DNA from: Streblospio benedicti
Taxonomy: Eukaryota; Annelida; Polychaeta; Spionida; Spionidae
DNA length: 64,000 bases
Direction of reading: 5' to 3'
Assembly: GCA_019095985.1 (NCBI GenBank)
Contig: CM032663.1
Coordinates: 21,915,260 to 21,979,259 of the forward strand
Position numbers and translations under genes: made by a program
The notes under the pieces: model-generated
What the model saw: only the letters and a program-made list of their open reading frames with translations
Databases searched by the model: none
What the model was told of the DNA's origin: nothing
Shown here: positions 34,601 through 48,321 of the stretch, piece after piece
How the letters are laid out: each line of letters starts with the position of its first letter
Position numbering within the stretch: the stretch's first letter is position 1

Positions 34601-36084
34601 ATGAAGCTTTAATAGTCAAATAGTCTATACCATTCAGACGTTCCTATTGCCATTGTAGTCAGTTCTTTACAGGTGTTCCATCATTGAACAAAGTCTAAGA
34701 GAAATGTTTTGTGATCTTAATAGTCTCTTAATCTAAAGGAACTGTTTTTATGATCTTAATAGTCTCTTAATCAAACCTAATCGACCAAAAACTGTTATAT
34801 GTGATACACGACAGTGTACTATAACTGTAGGTTGAGTGATCAAATATAACACGTTATTGAATAAAAACTGCGTGCACCTATACCCTCTATTGTGCTTTAG
34901 TTATAAAGAGTTCTTTTTTTTTCATGCAATTGGCGGTTCGACGATACTTATTACCTAATGCTACAGTCACATGGTCAAGATTCGGACTTGCGGATGGTTT
35001 ACTGATGAAAATACTTAAATACAGTGAAAATACGCAGAAAGTGTTAGGCTGTGAAGCTTCTTGTGGATGCTTACGGATTTTTCTCCACTAGCGTCTGCAT
35101 CTCCTGTAATTGGACTTGTGACTGTAGCATAACAAGAGGTGGGGAAAACACTGAAAGACCAAGCTGCCCAGATGAACATGGCAGAAAATAATTTAACAGG
35201 CACGCTTTACGAATACATGTATACTAGACAATTGGACAACCATTTAATACGTACTACACAAACTAACCATTCAAAATCATGAAAGAAGATGTACACCATA
35301 CTATACCTGCGAATGATATACTCCAAACACGTCTTTTAACGTATCAGCCATACACTAACTTGTGAATATAATAATCCTAGTTTACATGTGCGAAGTCATC
35401 CAAAGTAGCGTCCCCATTAGAGAAAACCAAACCAGTTGTATTTCATATACAAAGAAACGTCCTTAGCTTCCTGTAGATAGCTACAAGCATATAGATTGAC
35501 AGCAAGGGTAAAGCACATGCGTTCTATATGTATTAACCAGTAACGTGTCCAAATGATCGTTAAGACATGTCCCATTTAGATCCACTGGGATCCATATGTG
35601 AAGTGTTTGCCAGTCTTGTTTGGCGGCACATACCAACACACTCCAGACTGGCACTGTTAAACTGTGGTCATTGATAAAAGACTATGGTATTTATTGTCCA
35701 AGTGTTATAAGAGATAGACTTGACGAGTGTTAAAATGTCTGATAATTCATGGTACAAAATCAAATGCGTAAAGCCAATTTTTGAACAACATCAAAACCTG
35801 TATAAATATTTGGTGTATGCAGTGATTGCTTCATAGAGGCACAATGAAAATGGTCTTATTGTACAGGTGACCTCGTAATAGGGGTTGTCTTAGAAAATTG
35901 AATGTTTTCCTATAGGGAGTGCATGCTTGGGCCTTTCATCTTTTAACTGCGGTCATGATGTGATGTCAAATCACCCACTGTTATGTTAATCGGCCCATTG
36001 TCTCGTTTCACACACCTAAAGGTACAATAATCTTCCTCCATGTTTTAGTCATTATTGTTGTTATCTCCTACCTGCTACACTACT
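31700..36084. other. intergenic, no gene seen
   Basis: A MITE remnant at 32323-32470 (CAGTAGAACCTTCAATTAAG), a duplicated 35-base phrase (ATGATCTTAATAGTCTCTTAATC) at 34708-34773, and long AT-rich stretches. No supported gene. Confidence 0.45.
32323..32470. repeat. MITE remnant, CAGTAGAACCTC family
   Basis: GCAGTAGAACCTTCAATTAAG followed by AAGACCACCTCT phrases in the expected order; the right end is unclear. Confidence 0.55.
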
Positions 36085-36089
36085 ATGAC

Positions 36090-36360
36090 CGCATAAGCAG
36101 TGAGTTGGACAGAGGATCGTAATTAAGTTAGTCCCAGTGGCACACTGCCCTGTGGCACCTAAATGTTAAATACGTACAGATCAGGCTGGTGAACGCTAAT
36201 GTGAGCGACGAACAGCAAGGTAGCAAGTATTGTATGCTCCCCGGACAGTTGAGAAAGATACTACAATGTGACAGGGATGCCAATGGCCTAGTGTAAATGA
36301 AATTAGAGTACGACAGCAGTAATTTTAGACTGAAAATAAGTACATTTACATTTTCATTAC
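36090..36360 (+). mobile_element. tRNA-derived SINE, diverged copy
   Basis: Shares with the SINE at 48322 the phrases TGTGGCACCTAAATGTTAAATA, GATGCCAATGGCCTAGTGTAAAT and a TACATTTACATTTT tail, in the same order. The tRNA-like head is badly eroded. Confidence 0.6.
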
Positions 36361-38223
36361 TGTTCAGCAATTTCTTGATTTCAGCTTAGGCCAAAGCAGC
36401 AATGTCAGCTGTTTATTGTGTAATTGACACACGGACATGCTTGTCACTGCAGAACAAAAACGTCCTTACTTTTCACTTTCACTTAATGACCTCAAGGTCA
36501 CAATCATGCAATATTTTATGTGGGCGAATTCACATATGAACGCATATTGACGTTTCCAGGATTTTTGCTTGCATTTTGACGTAGGCCTACTGCATTCTAT
36601 ACACTTTATAATGTTGAAATATCAACGTTCGAAATCTGTTGTCTGCTATCAATAACTCGCTTTTGAAATACTCATTACTTACTACTTACTACTTATGAAT
36701 GCTTAATTACAGTTACAGTTAATCTATATAGATCTATATAAAACGCAATGTCTATTTGTATGTATGGTCTTTATAGACTCCTAACCCATACATCCTATCA
36801 CCATGAAACATGGGCAAATCATTGTGCATATTCCAAGGGTGGTTTTCTTCAAGTCTAAAAATTTACAAATCGGCCCACCTTTACGTAAATTGCAATTATA
36901 TTTTCAAAATGCAGACATTTTATCCCTGTCTTTTTATCTACTCCCTGCTCAAGTGCCGCCCACGTGTCTATGATGGACAGCCTCTTTCAATTTTAGCCAA
37001 TGAGATTGCTCGCCGCTATTTGCTGCAGGATTGAACATGCCTGAAAGTGAAGATTGAAGGGAAAGTGTAATAATTTTTGTAAACAATTGATTTTCGGAGA
37101 TATAATATGCTAACCAACAGGAATTCACACAGAGGATACCACATAAACCGATTTTATAAGGATCTACCGAAGTACAGTTACGTCTGCATCGTGTATCACG
37201 CAATAATCCACGTTGAAATGTACCAAGTCTTCAGACAACGTTTTTGGATGATGCCATGGGCCTTACATACTGTTTCAAAATATTTGAGTTCATATCAACA
37301 GTATGGTGAAGGGTCCACGTAATTTAGTACCACAGTACTAATAAATAAGAAAATACAAAATGTCTCAATAATAACACATTGCATTGTTAACATTCCTACT
37401 TATATGATCACATATAGATCTACCTATGTATTACACTCTGATAAAAATACAAATTTTTCTGAATATCCGATGGAAGAAAATTGGAGGATACCATGTCAAA
37501 AACTATAGTGTGCCACTGCAACGCGTGGCCGGGAAAAGCTAGTATTTATATATAATAAGTGATTTCGTAAATTGCGCGTGACGTCACGAGGTCAGAGGTC
37601 AAGGGGCATAAAGATGTGTATTGGTATGATTTTTCTATACAGTATATAGTAAAACTTCGCAAAAAAATGCTTGAATAACTTTGTTAATCATAATCTGTTA
37701 TTTATAAATTTAAGTCACCACGTGTAGGAAAGGTGTAAGAATGCACAGCTAAAAGAAGAGATTAATTTGGCATTAAAAGACGATGTTTTTATGGCCAGTA
37801 ATATAGAATTAAAGCTTTAAATGGCTGTTGCCGTGATAGAACAAATACTAATATACACGGGCCCCCTGTGACCACATCTAGGTGATAAAGGAGTTTTTTT
37901 TTAAATATTAGTGAATGGATTTTCATCAAGGCTTTATATACTCCCCTCAAAATTGTCTCCGTAGGAGACGGGAAAACACATTTATTTTTTTATTTTTAAG
38001 AGACTGTTTTCATATCATTTAAATTTATTTATGTTTTTACGCTGCTTCAGGTTTCACGATATTTTTTGGGGTAAAAACGCTACCTTTTCATCTATATTTG
38101 TTACAGCGTCGTATACTTCGGCGCTAATCATCACCATACAGAAGCAAGGCGGGTGGTGACCGATACCTGGCTCATGAACAAATCTAAATCAATTTGTAAA
38201 CAATGTTATAAAAGCATTTTTTC
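36361..38223. other. intergenic, no gene seen
   Basis: No supported gene. Includes GCGTGACGTCACGAGGTCAGAGGTCA near 37577-37602, a CRE-like palindrome (TGACGTCA) followed by two AGGTCA half sites, of unknown meaning. Confidence 0.4.
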
Positions 38224-38226
38224 TTA

Positions 38227-38520
38227 GGGAACGATCATAAATAGCATACAGTTGGTGAGCGCAAGCCACCACAGGGTCTGGATGATCGAGACTAGGGGAC
38301 CCCCGCAATCAACATTTTAAAAAGTTAAATGACCCCCCCTCCGCTAAAGCAAACGTCCTCTACATAGTCATTGCATATTTGGCTAAAAGTAAATATTTGA
38401 AAAAATATACCTTAGTGTGATAAAAAAGTTCAGCGACACCCCCCAAAGGAATCGGAAAAGTTGGACGACCCCCCACCTTTTTAGACCCCCCCCCGGTATT
38501 ATTATTTATGATCGATTCCC
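38227..38520. mobile_element. PIF/Harbinger-like MITE (copy 2)
   Basis: GGGAACGATCATAAATAGC at the left and ATTATTTATGATCGATTCCC at the right, with TTA at 38224-38226 and 38521-38523. 294 bases; it has a small extra segment after the left end compared with copy 1. Confidence 0.8.
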
Positions 38521-39317
38521 TTACTGAAGCCAGAACTATTGGTTCAAATATTAGTATCACGTCTTATTCTATTTATATTGTCTTGAAACACTAATTTGAC
38601 ACATTAAACCACACAGTAAGTTGTGTGCAACAACGTATATCAAAATCGAATAACATATGAGTAATTCTCTCACAAAATAGTGTGGATAATAAAATAATAT
38701 TGGTGTTTACCATCCGTCATGCTAGTTTTATTAGTTTTCTTTTTTTGATTTTTTTGTGAGGCGGATAACAGTGGCCACCCACCGCACTTCTGCATAGTGA
38801 ATCGTGTAATTTACTACCAGCTGGGCGAAGAAAGTGCTCTCCATTTTGGCTGTTTGGCTGTTGTTACTGGTAGTTCCAGATCTTTTGAAAATGGAGGGGG
38901 GGGGGGGGGGCATTCAAGGATTTCATGGGTTTGTACCTCACGATCGATGGCGCACACGCCAAACCCCCATGAAAATTAGGTATTTTGGTAGGGGGGGGCC
39001 CTCCCAGTGTCCCTTTATCTGTCGATAATCGGTGCACTGGGAGGTCCACGTGTCCCTTAGATAGTTGTTGCACAAAGGCAGCAAATTATTATTTCATCCA
39101 CTTTATTATGACAAAAGAAATTCGAGGACAAAATCTTGGAAAATGAAGTTGAAAGTAAAATTTATAAAAAAGAAAAGAAATAGGAGTATCATTGCATTTT
39201 GGTATTTCCTTTACATTAGAGATACATGAAAGAATGGGAATGAGAAAGTAAAAAATAGGCACAGAATATCGTCAAATATTATAATATACCACTGGGTAGT
39301 TCTGCACTTAATTTATC

Positions 39318-40060
39318 AAAAAACATCAAATGGCCCCCTTATTTCAATATATATCACATGAAATTCATATGGCAAAATAAAATGTGCATACTTAGAATGA
39401 TAGCAGGCGCTAATATAATCATATCTCAGATATTGAACTTTGCAGGTCCATAGTCCGGAGGGGTGAAGGATTCGCTTGAAGCCTGCTCTAGGTAGTGATT
39501 CTACAGTTACTGTTATGATAGAGTAACATGGGGGATACATGTAGTTAGTGTTCTGTTACCTTACCCCCATATGTTTGTTTACCACGTATCTGTTTCACTT
39601 CACAATCATCTAGAACATGGATTTATAACTATCTAGAATCTGCACTACAGTATGTAATTAAATTCAAATGATGCATGGAGAAAAAAATAAGCTGATTAAA
39701 TGCATACATGGATATCAATGATTTATTTCAAGTCACATATCTCTGAGATGTACAAATTCTAACAATATCTTAATCAACATAACCATAACATTAGCAGATC
39801 CTTTACATAGTTATGTTCAGAGTTTTCATATCTATTAAAATACACCAAACGTCCTCATATTTCAGTACATATCACATGAAATTCATATTGCAAAATAAAA
39901 TGTACATACATAGAATTATAGCAGGTGTAAATATAATCATATCACAGACGTAGAACTCTGAAGGTCCACAGTCCGGAAGGCGAGGACCGGTTTTCAGAGG
40001 GATTCGCTTGAAGCCCGCTTCAGCTAGTGATCCTGCTTAAAGTGGCTGTTTTTATAACAG
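39318..40060. repeat. tandem duplication of a ~200-base segment
   Basis: 39330-39520 and 39850-40050 share CACATGAAATTCATA, GCAAAATAAAATGT, ATATAATCATATC, CAGTCCGGA and GATTCGCTTGAAGC in the same order, about 520 bases apart and roughly 80% alike by eye. No open frame crosses both copies. Confidence 0.75.
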
Positions 40061-41444
40061 GGGGGGCATGCTTCAGCTATTTCTGCTAACTTTGCCTATT
40101 GTACGATGTTGATGACTTTGCCGGATGAGTTTGGCAGGCAATGTTTCTGCTTTATCGAAGCCTAAAAGCAATTGTCAGTGAAGAAGTATGTACCATTTAA
40201 ACACATAAAAAGCAGATGTAGCTGACATGATGTGTCCCCAATTTTAAAATGCGATATCTAAGGAATTTAGTAATGCAAGAACTCCACTATTCAAAAAGCA
40301 AACTGCAAAAATTGTGAGCTGCTGTTAAATGAGTCAAACACTTCCTGTGTTAGAATGTGTTTGTTAGTTATGTTTACTTATCCTGATTACTTCTCCTGAT
40401 TTTATTGCAACATATATGCTTTAAAATTGAAATAGAAAATATATGGATAACATTGTGGAAGGAAGATGTAGAACATCTAGAATTACGAACATTTCGGAAT
40501 AAAACTGGCATAAAACATTGGCCAAAGCATTTAAATTGACAGAAGCAAAAATCTAACAGGCTCATAGTGCAAATGTTCAATTTTTACAATCAAAAGTGAT
40601 ACATTTAACTAATGATTAACCACAATTTAATTACATATTACCCGCTGTTTTCTGTTTCAAAATCCCTCATTTATATTCATGATGACCACACTGATGCATT
40701 TGAATTAATTAATAAATGACAATACCTTCACATTTAACGGTCCATAATAGTTTCTGGTGTTTGTAATATGAAAGCAGTTTACTTCACAAGAGGCAGTTAC
40801 CTGACTCATACACACAATAACACCCCCTTAGAAGACGTTTCGCCAAAATGTTGTTATTGTCGCCCATGATGACAGGCAAATATATGACACTAGCCAAGTC
40901 TCTCTAATCTCTACACTCTGTCCAATTTACAGTCACAGTGATGCTTGTCATAATCAGTGTGCACATACTATCAAAGAGAGCTTCATTTTTACACAATGCT
41001 CAAACAGTTTTCTGTGTGTGCGTGCAAGTTGTCATTTCTCTAGTGTAATAATTCACTTGATTTGAAAGTGACCCGTTTAATTTGAACAAAGTAATTTATC
41101 ATATGTCAAATACTTACATATACAGAGACCATACGCATACGCAATATCATGACCAACACACCGATAAAAAAGTCTGTACAGCCTGAATGTGTTCATTGTT
41201 TTGGCTGTGATATAATATTTTGACCACCAATTCTTCTTACACCACTTGCAGGTCCATTAGGGGAAACAGAACGACATTAAACCCAGAACATCTAAATTTA
41301 ATGGGATATATATTTTTTTGGTATCTACACAGGGCTTGCTAGAATCAACTAGTTGCCCTCATTCTTTTCAAAAACGTTGGATCTGCCAATATTGCACAAT
41401 ACAGAAGAAACCACGATAAAAATATTCAACACTCTCTCCAATAT
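40061..41444. other. intergenic, no gene seen
   Basis: AT-rich. A hAT-type end (ACGTTGGATCTGCCAATATTG) stands alone at 41370-41392. No supported gene. Confidence 0.45.
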
Positions 41445-41450
41445 TTTATT
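41445..41450 (-). terminator. polyadenylation signal AATAAA (minus)
   Basis: AATAAA on the minus strand 10 bases beyond the stop of the TMEM268-like gene. Unusually close, so a further signal downstream may be the one used. Confidence 0.4.
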
Positions 41451-41460
41451 TCATCTTATC

Positions 41461-44400
41461 TCAGACTTTAATGTCATACAGTTTTCGCTCGACATACTGA
41501 CAAATGCACAGAGAATCAGTCACATGTCGCGTACTGGACGGACAGTCCAACTTCTTGGCCATCAACAGAGATATGTACTCTCCACTGTTCTTCAATAGAA
41601 GTTCTTCTGCTTGGTTCTGGAACACAAAGCGCAAATAATGTGTACATGCACTGTCTTGATATGATTATTTTCAAATATCATGTATGTGTGGTGTGCATAA
41701 AATTTGTCATTTTCTAGAAGATGCAATTGTGAAATGTTGTCTTTTCTTGAGAGGCAAAGAGTTAGGCAGTTTATGCATTTTTAACCCTTGCCACCACACT
41801 GTAAAAGTACCTCCCATAGTCAATGGACAATGGAAACCATCCTAATTAACAAAATCTCCAAACAGATAATCCAAGGCCAGCACATCCAAAGGTTCACGAC
41901 CAGATTCAGTACTCTGTTATATGTATGTACTCGATTTACAAAACTATCATAATTATGCCACATACATGTAATTAGTTTGACAATTTAGCAGCATAATACC
42001 TGTAAGTTTGTATTTGTGAACGAGTCTGGGTTTAGATGTGACATGTCTGAATGTTTGCCCAACGCTGTCTCTTCGCTACCGTCAATGTTGAGAACGACGT
42101 TTTCTGGTTCCGAGGGGCTCCTTTCTATGATGTCAATACCATTGTGAAAACCTGCTCCTGAATGGTCACCATTTACCAGTAGCTCTTGTAGATAACCCTA
42201 AAACAGATGGATAACTGTCGAGTTGGGTTTGTAACAATTATCAATTCCCCACATTTAAATCTATCGTTCACATTTCCAGATAGAGGGAACAAAAGGTGGT
42301 GTTCTTTCCAATAAAATGTAATTTCCTTGTTTTTGTCACCTCTATCAGCTATCATCCAAAAACATGAGTCTGTCAGTGATTCAAGGCAAATTTACAGACA
42401 TGAAAATCAAGCTATTTGTATCATGATAATGAGATTTAAGTAAAATGAGTGACTATAAAATATTGCGGGAGAAAATCAAAGTAAAATTCGTACACAAAAA
42501 AAGTAAAATAGTAAAATTTTAGATAAGGAATTGTGAAGGGTATCACTACAATATATTAAGCCTACAGGTGAAATGTCCATTGGCTAAATTTGAATATTGT
42601 GCTAGAATGATAAAAAATAAGTAAAGAAAACACTTACCAAACAAGGACCAATTTCATAGTAAAAGAAGTGAAGCTATTATATGAGTTAAGGTAATTTTTA
42701 ATGGAGAACAAGTTGAGCATACTTACATGGATACAATATTATGCACAATTTTGAGACATAAAATATGTGATTGTGCGTTATTATAATAGATAAAGTGCTT
42801 CACGCAATTCAAACTGTCATTACAATGTACTCCCAAATCAACAATCAGATGCTTATGAATCTCACATACATGTAGCTCATAAGGTACTCATTGTATGTCT
42901 TTGGCTCATAAGGTACTCAAGTACTCAATGTATGTCTTTGATATTATAGAATGGTTATCAAGACAGTGGAAAAGGATACAAAATACTTGTTGCAATCAAT
43001 GATGCCCAAGTCTTCAATCCCTGCCAGCAGATTATACTTGATGAGAGAAGAATTCACTTCTGCTAACTTCTTGTACATGCTATTTTTCAACTGAAATCAA
43101 CCACATTGTTACTAATTAACCCTTTATAGTGGCCGGTTTGTATTTGGTGGACTTACCAAACAATATAGGGTAAACGTATGCAACAATCAGATGAAGACAT
43201 TAGGAAAACATAAAATAAGCATATATACCTTGATTTTTGCCAACTGTAGAATGACCAAATATAAAGTAAGTATGCAGAGCCACAGGACAGTGGCATGGAC
43301 GTACTCCAAACCAGATGTCTTTCCATGGAAGACCACCTTGGTCTCCAGAACAGGTATCACAGTTAGACAGAGTCCCAGGAAGAAGGTGAAGAGAACCATA
43401 GCAACCGGCATATTGTAGCACCTGGTTGATAGAACATGTGTTAAATAACTTTTAAAAATGTTTTACATTCAGATATAGGTCATAAAATCATGTATAATTC
43501 GTTCACTCTTAAAAGGTAGTTTGCATTTTGTTGGAACATTTAACAAACATAACGCAATCTGGTGATTCTTCATTCACCATATATCTGCCATTAATAACCA
43601 GTACATTTTAATGATCCTATTTATGAAAAATAAAGAGTGCAGACGTCGTTTTCAGAAGAGGTTAAAAGTAAATATATGCCTACCAAATATGGCAGCGAAA
43701 CTTTCTGTCTTCCATGAGCATAGCCACCGCGTCACGGTATTCCTCTGGGGGTATTTGGATGCCATGCTGTAGGAATTCATCAGGCAAGTCTCGTGGATCA
43801 ACCAACTCTTTCCCGCATAAACGACATCTCGACCGAATACTGATGACCAAGTGACCGCTTTCTAAAGCTGAAAATGAAAGACCTATAGCCATTACTAAAG
43901 ACCTTTCTGTTGTTTTTATTTCTATTCTTGGCGGGTAGCTTGCAAATCATCCCTTTAAAGGGATCTCGAAAGGCGCAGAATTTCTTTGAAAGCCATTTTT
44001 GCGTAATCAAGATGGCGTACAAAATGGCCGACTAAAACAGAATGGTGTATTGGTTATTAGGGAACGATCATAAATAACGATACGGGGGGGGGTCGTCCAT
44101 TTTGGGGGGCGCAAAGAAAAAGTTAACCGACCCCCCATCAACATTTTAAAAATTTGAGTGACCCCCAACCCTCTGCTAAAGAAAAATTCTGAAATATTTG
44201 AAAAAAAAAATACCGTAGCATGATAAAAAAGTTCAGCGACCCCGCAAAGGGAATCAGAAAAGTTGGACGACCCCCCACCCCCACCTTTTTGGACGACCCC
44301 CCGTTCCCTTATGACAGTGGGAGCCTTGATGAGTCATTACTATATGACATTGAACAATTAAAACTTATAATGAAAAATTAAAACAAGCTATCGACATATT

Positions 44401-44611
44401 AATGGGTTTTCTACATTTGTATGTTCCATAACTTTTACAACGTTTTAATATAACGGTAACTCTAACTGTATGTACTCTTTAATATCATAACAGTGTAGCC
44501 ATAGGAGCTTTTTCAAACATTCTATAATGATCATACCTGGATTGAGCCCAATTATGTGACTGGGGGAGCTAACTCCATTGCTTTCCTGACAAAGGGAGGT
44601 TTCCTTCTCTC
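41461..44611 (-). CDS. TMEM268: TMEM268-like two-span membrane protein (5' end not located)
   Basis: Seven minus-strand exons with agreeing phases: 44611-44537, 43867-43684, 43421-43229, 43090-42980, 42673-42638, 42197-42000 and 41616-41461 (stop). About 317 residues are seen. Matches to vertebrate TMEM268, in order: HGIQIPPEEYRD (GIQVPADQYRS), two hydrophobic spans (PVAMVLFTFFLGLCLTVIPV; ATVLWLCILTLYLVILQLA), then KKLAEVNSSLIKYNLLAGIED ([20 protein letters not shown]; comparison from memory). LHFFYYEIGPCL fits LWFVYFDLENC, and RHVTDSLCICQYVE fits the C-terminal RHTNSPRIPCPCQLIE. The family is a little-studied membrane protein; both ends probably face the cytoplasm. Exon 42673-42638 is only 36 bases. 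The first coding exon, ending one base into a codon, was not found. Alternatively translation starts at an in-frame ATG at 43892. Confidence 0.8.
43995..44035 (-). promoter_or_regulatory. YY1-type boxes, candidate internal promoter of the TMEM268-like gene
   Basis: On the minus strand CGGCCATTTTGTACGCCATC continues TTGATTACG. CGCCATCTTG is the standard YY1 promoter/initiator motif and GGCCATTTTG is a near match. It lies 120-150 bases upstream of an in-frame ATG at 43892 that reads straight into exon 43867-43684. Confidence 0.35.
44060..44308. mobile_element. PIF/Harbinger-like MITE (copy 3)
   Basis: Starts GGGAACGATCATAAATAACG and ends CCCCCCGTTCCC, flanked by TTA at 44057-44059 and 44309-44311. 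The right inverted repeat has lost the ATTATTTATG part. It lies in an intron of the TMEM268-like gene. Confidence 0.8.
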
Positions 44612-47370
44612 CTGCAAATAAAAGAACACAGAACAGCTTCAAAAGGTTGGTAATTGATGTTTGAAGAATTTGCAATTGATAATGTCGAATGTCTGACAAA
44701 AACAGCATTTCAAGTGCAGCCGTGAATGTGCAAAACCAAAATTATCGCCAATTCACAATTATTATAGCCTATGGGCACACTTTAGACACTACCCACCCAG
44801 ACAGATTTGCATTCGTTATTCATTGGAAGATGTTGTTTATTCCCCAAGATTTGTTAATGTCCACTAATTGGCATTGTTGGCATTCTTCATCTACTGCATT
44901 GTGCATGAATTCTATCTTAAGAAAGGCAATATGCAGAGAAACATGTGCTTTTGCATAACAAAGCAAAATCAGGAGTGTCTTAATCTTCACGGAAATAGTA
45001 GTGGTTTTGTCATGGTGTACGTTCAAATCGACTTTGTTTCTTACAGGTTTTAGGAACATAAATCACACAGTAAGACCGCTAGAAGAGGTATATATGGAAA
45101 TAAAATGTTTTCTTTAATTAGCTCCGTGTTCTTATTTATTCAGAAAAAATTGTATAAATGCTACCTATTATGTTTGTACACATACAAATAGCCATTGTGC
45201 TATGTGCAGCCGTATAAATTCTAATTTGTTTCATCGCTTTTATTGCAGCACGTAATCATGATACATGGTTGAGGTGGTGTCTGGTAAAACGTTATCTTCC
45301 GTTTTAGCTCGTTTTGTCATATGTTACATTTGCTATTTATCTTGCAGAGAGTTCTTTGCCCCTTAACTAAGTGATACAAGTTTCTGCATTTATTGTGTGA
45401 ATGCACGCGGGCAGGGTAGGATGTTGCAAAATAGTTTTTTTTTTCGAAAAGGACGAAAAGGAGGAATGTGGGATTTTAAGGAAGTGAGATGTGGAAAAGG
45501 GCTGACAATTTGTGGGATGTGGAAAAAGTGACCAGCTAAAGAGTGATGCGATATTGTTTGATCACCAATCCCCCCATCCCATGTCCCAAATAATATGCAC
45601 TATGTTTCCAAAACGAGGGTCATTTCTATCAAGAGACCACTCTTATAATAAAACCATTTATCCGAGTACCATACATCAAACCTCCATAAAAAGACCAACC
45701 TGTGCCTTCATAGAGACGAACTCTTTGTTAAACCACTTTAGGCCAGCATACATGGTGGTTTTAGATAAGCTATACAACTTTCAGACTATATATCATTGTA
45801 CGTAGTTCAACCAAACAAAATGCAATTGCGATTATACATCAAAAGATTCACGTTCTGTATTAAGAAGATTCACTGCCTGGCCACTAGTAGTCTCAATAGA
45901 GACGTGGTCCACTTATGAAGGTTCATAGTAGTCTGTTTCTGAAGGGCTGGGCAGGAGAATTTGTCTTATTATACAAGAAGTCTCGATAGAGAGGTGATTT
46001 TTATATAGAGCTTTTGTTGTGTGCATCAACACAAAATTTACAAAAACTAAAATTAGGTAACACATGGGTTTGACTTCTGATTCATTTTTTTTATTCTAGA
46101 AGATGGTGTACCATACACAATAGTGTATATGCTACACAGTGTGTACAAACATATACGGATGCACTGTTAATGTATTGTAAGTTCATTGATTCTCTCAGAA
46201 TGTTTGACACATTAATTTGCCCATTCAATATACACATATGTTTTCAAATCAATATCTACTATTTAGGTGTGGACATTAAATGAATGTATGGGTGACGCAC
46301 GTCAAAGAGGTATGTTACAATGCTGAACGAGTGAATAGTATTTGTATAGTTATAGTTTAGTATTTTGAGTTTTATGACGTGTCAGTCAGAGACAGAGTCA
46401 CTGCACTGTCCTTCGGTAACGTTTGCTATAATGCAGTTTCACAATTATTATCCTGAAATCCATTATTGTTATTATTGGTATTTTAATGGTATTTCGTGTT
46501 GGTCTTATGCATATTTGGGTCTGTCAAAATAGTTCCATTATCTTTTAGTGGTCTCAATATAGAACTGGTCCTAAAGGAGTTTTACTATGCAAAATACACA
46601 TTGAAGATGATATAGATTAAGATTAAATACCGCTGACATATAATGCTAAGAGAGAAAAAAAAAGTAAGAAAGAATACTCAAAAGGAATACTCAGAAAAAT
46701 CATACATATACATGTAGTATATTAGCAATCTCGTGTCTTCCATTTGAATCATCATTTGGGCGAAGCGTATAATTTATATGCTAATCTGGGGAACCAAATT
46801 GGCAGATAAAATTGCCCTATGACTCAACTGCCCAAGTTCATGTTCTCCTGGTAATTTCGGTGACACTCTTCACAGTTGTTGATGGTGTGCATCTAGGAAC
46901 ATGGCAGTTGTGTCAGCACGTAACTTGGAACACTTATGAGCGACCATATATTACTGTATCCTAAACACCATCCAAAACCGTCCGCTACCTACACCCAAAA
47001 TAGCGGCCTTTACTTGGAACAAAAAATAACGGCCTTTTTCTTCGCCTATTCAATGTTTGTGTGTCTTGTTATCATCAAATTCAACGTAAAACATTGTATA
47101 TATACATTGTTATGTAAAGCTGTCCTGATGTATTTCACATGTTGCATTCAATGACTCTTTTTTCATAATCATGGAAATCCTGTATTGTCTATGCAATTGA
47201 CGATTCCTTATATACACCGCCATGTTGGTTGTACGTAGAGGTCGGTTTCGGGCGGTAATACAGTAAACCCCCCAAATAGGAACATCACTTTACATATAAA
47301 ACACGTGTTGATAATAAAACAATTCATCCCAGTGTCAGGCTGTCACATGACCGTCCTGGACATGTATATT
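44612..47370. other. no supported gene
   Basis: Probably holds the first exon of the TMEM268-like gene. MITE-family fragments (AAGACCAACC, CTCAATAGAGACGTGGTCC, AGTCTCGATAGAGAGG) lie at 45685-45720, 45890-46010 and 46550-46590. Otherwise nothing recognised. Confidence 0.4.
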
Positions 47371-47474
<104 letters not shown>

Positions 47475-48321
47475 GAAACAAATAGAAAAATGAATATACA
47501 CATTCAAAAAGAAGCAAACACATATGTCCAACTTGATATGAGCGCTATTGTCTCCGCCAAAATGACGTCAAATGGATGTTTTTTTTAGGGGACATCCTCG
47601 TGCATAATAATTTGCATGCCTTTAGAATATGCAGCATGGAGACACGTCAGAAGGAGAGAGAAATGCAGTGTTTTGCTTATCATGTTATGTTTCCCTCCAA
47701 AATCCGCGATGACAGGCGCAATCCGATTAGACGAAAGGAACGATCTGAATACAAATCCAATACGCCCACGTGCACCCGTTGTCATCTGCACACGGCTTAA
47801 GCCCGAGTCTGACATTCATGAATTTCACCAGCATATTCTTTCTGCGAGATAGGCTATGAGAAGTATAGTAGGGAAAAGACAATTCTACTTAAAACAAAAA
47901 CAAACGAATCTAAACAAACTAAGCGAAACAACAAAACACACGTATGTGATGAGACAATGTGCCAAATAACAAATGGCTACATTAATATTGTCACTGAATC
48001 GGCTTTAAATTTCGGGACTGTCCGACCACAGCATTACTGGAATAAAGGAAGACAGCAAAGCGCGTTGCACCACGGGAACTCACATCTGCTTTAACCCTCT
48101 ACCAACGGGTTGGTCATGATTGCTACTGTCGCATTATATAACAAAGTCTAAAATAACCTCTAATTTACCAAGATGAGTATGTGATTCATAAGTCCTATAC
48201 ACTACGTATGATATATATAAAGTGTTAATACAAATGGTTCGTCAATGAGAACACCTTAATAATGACGAGTAGACTTTTCACAACACTCACTAGTAGAGAG
48301 GTTTGTCTGTAAATATGTACT

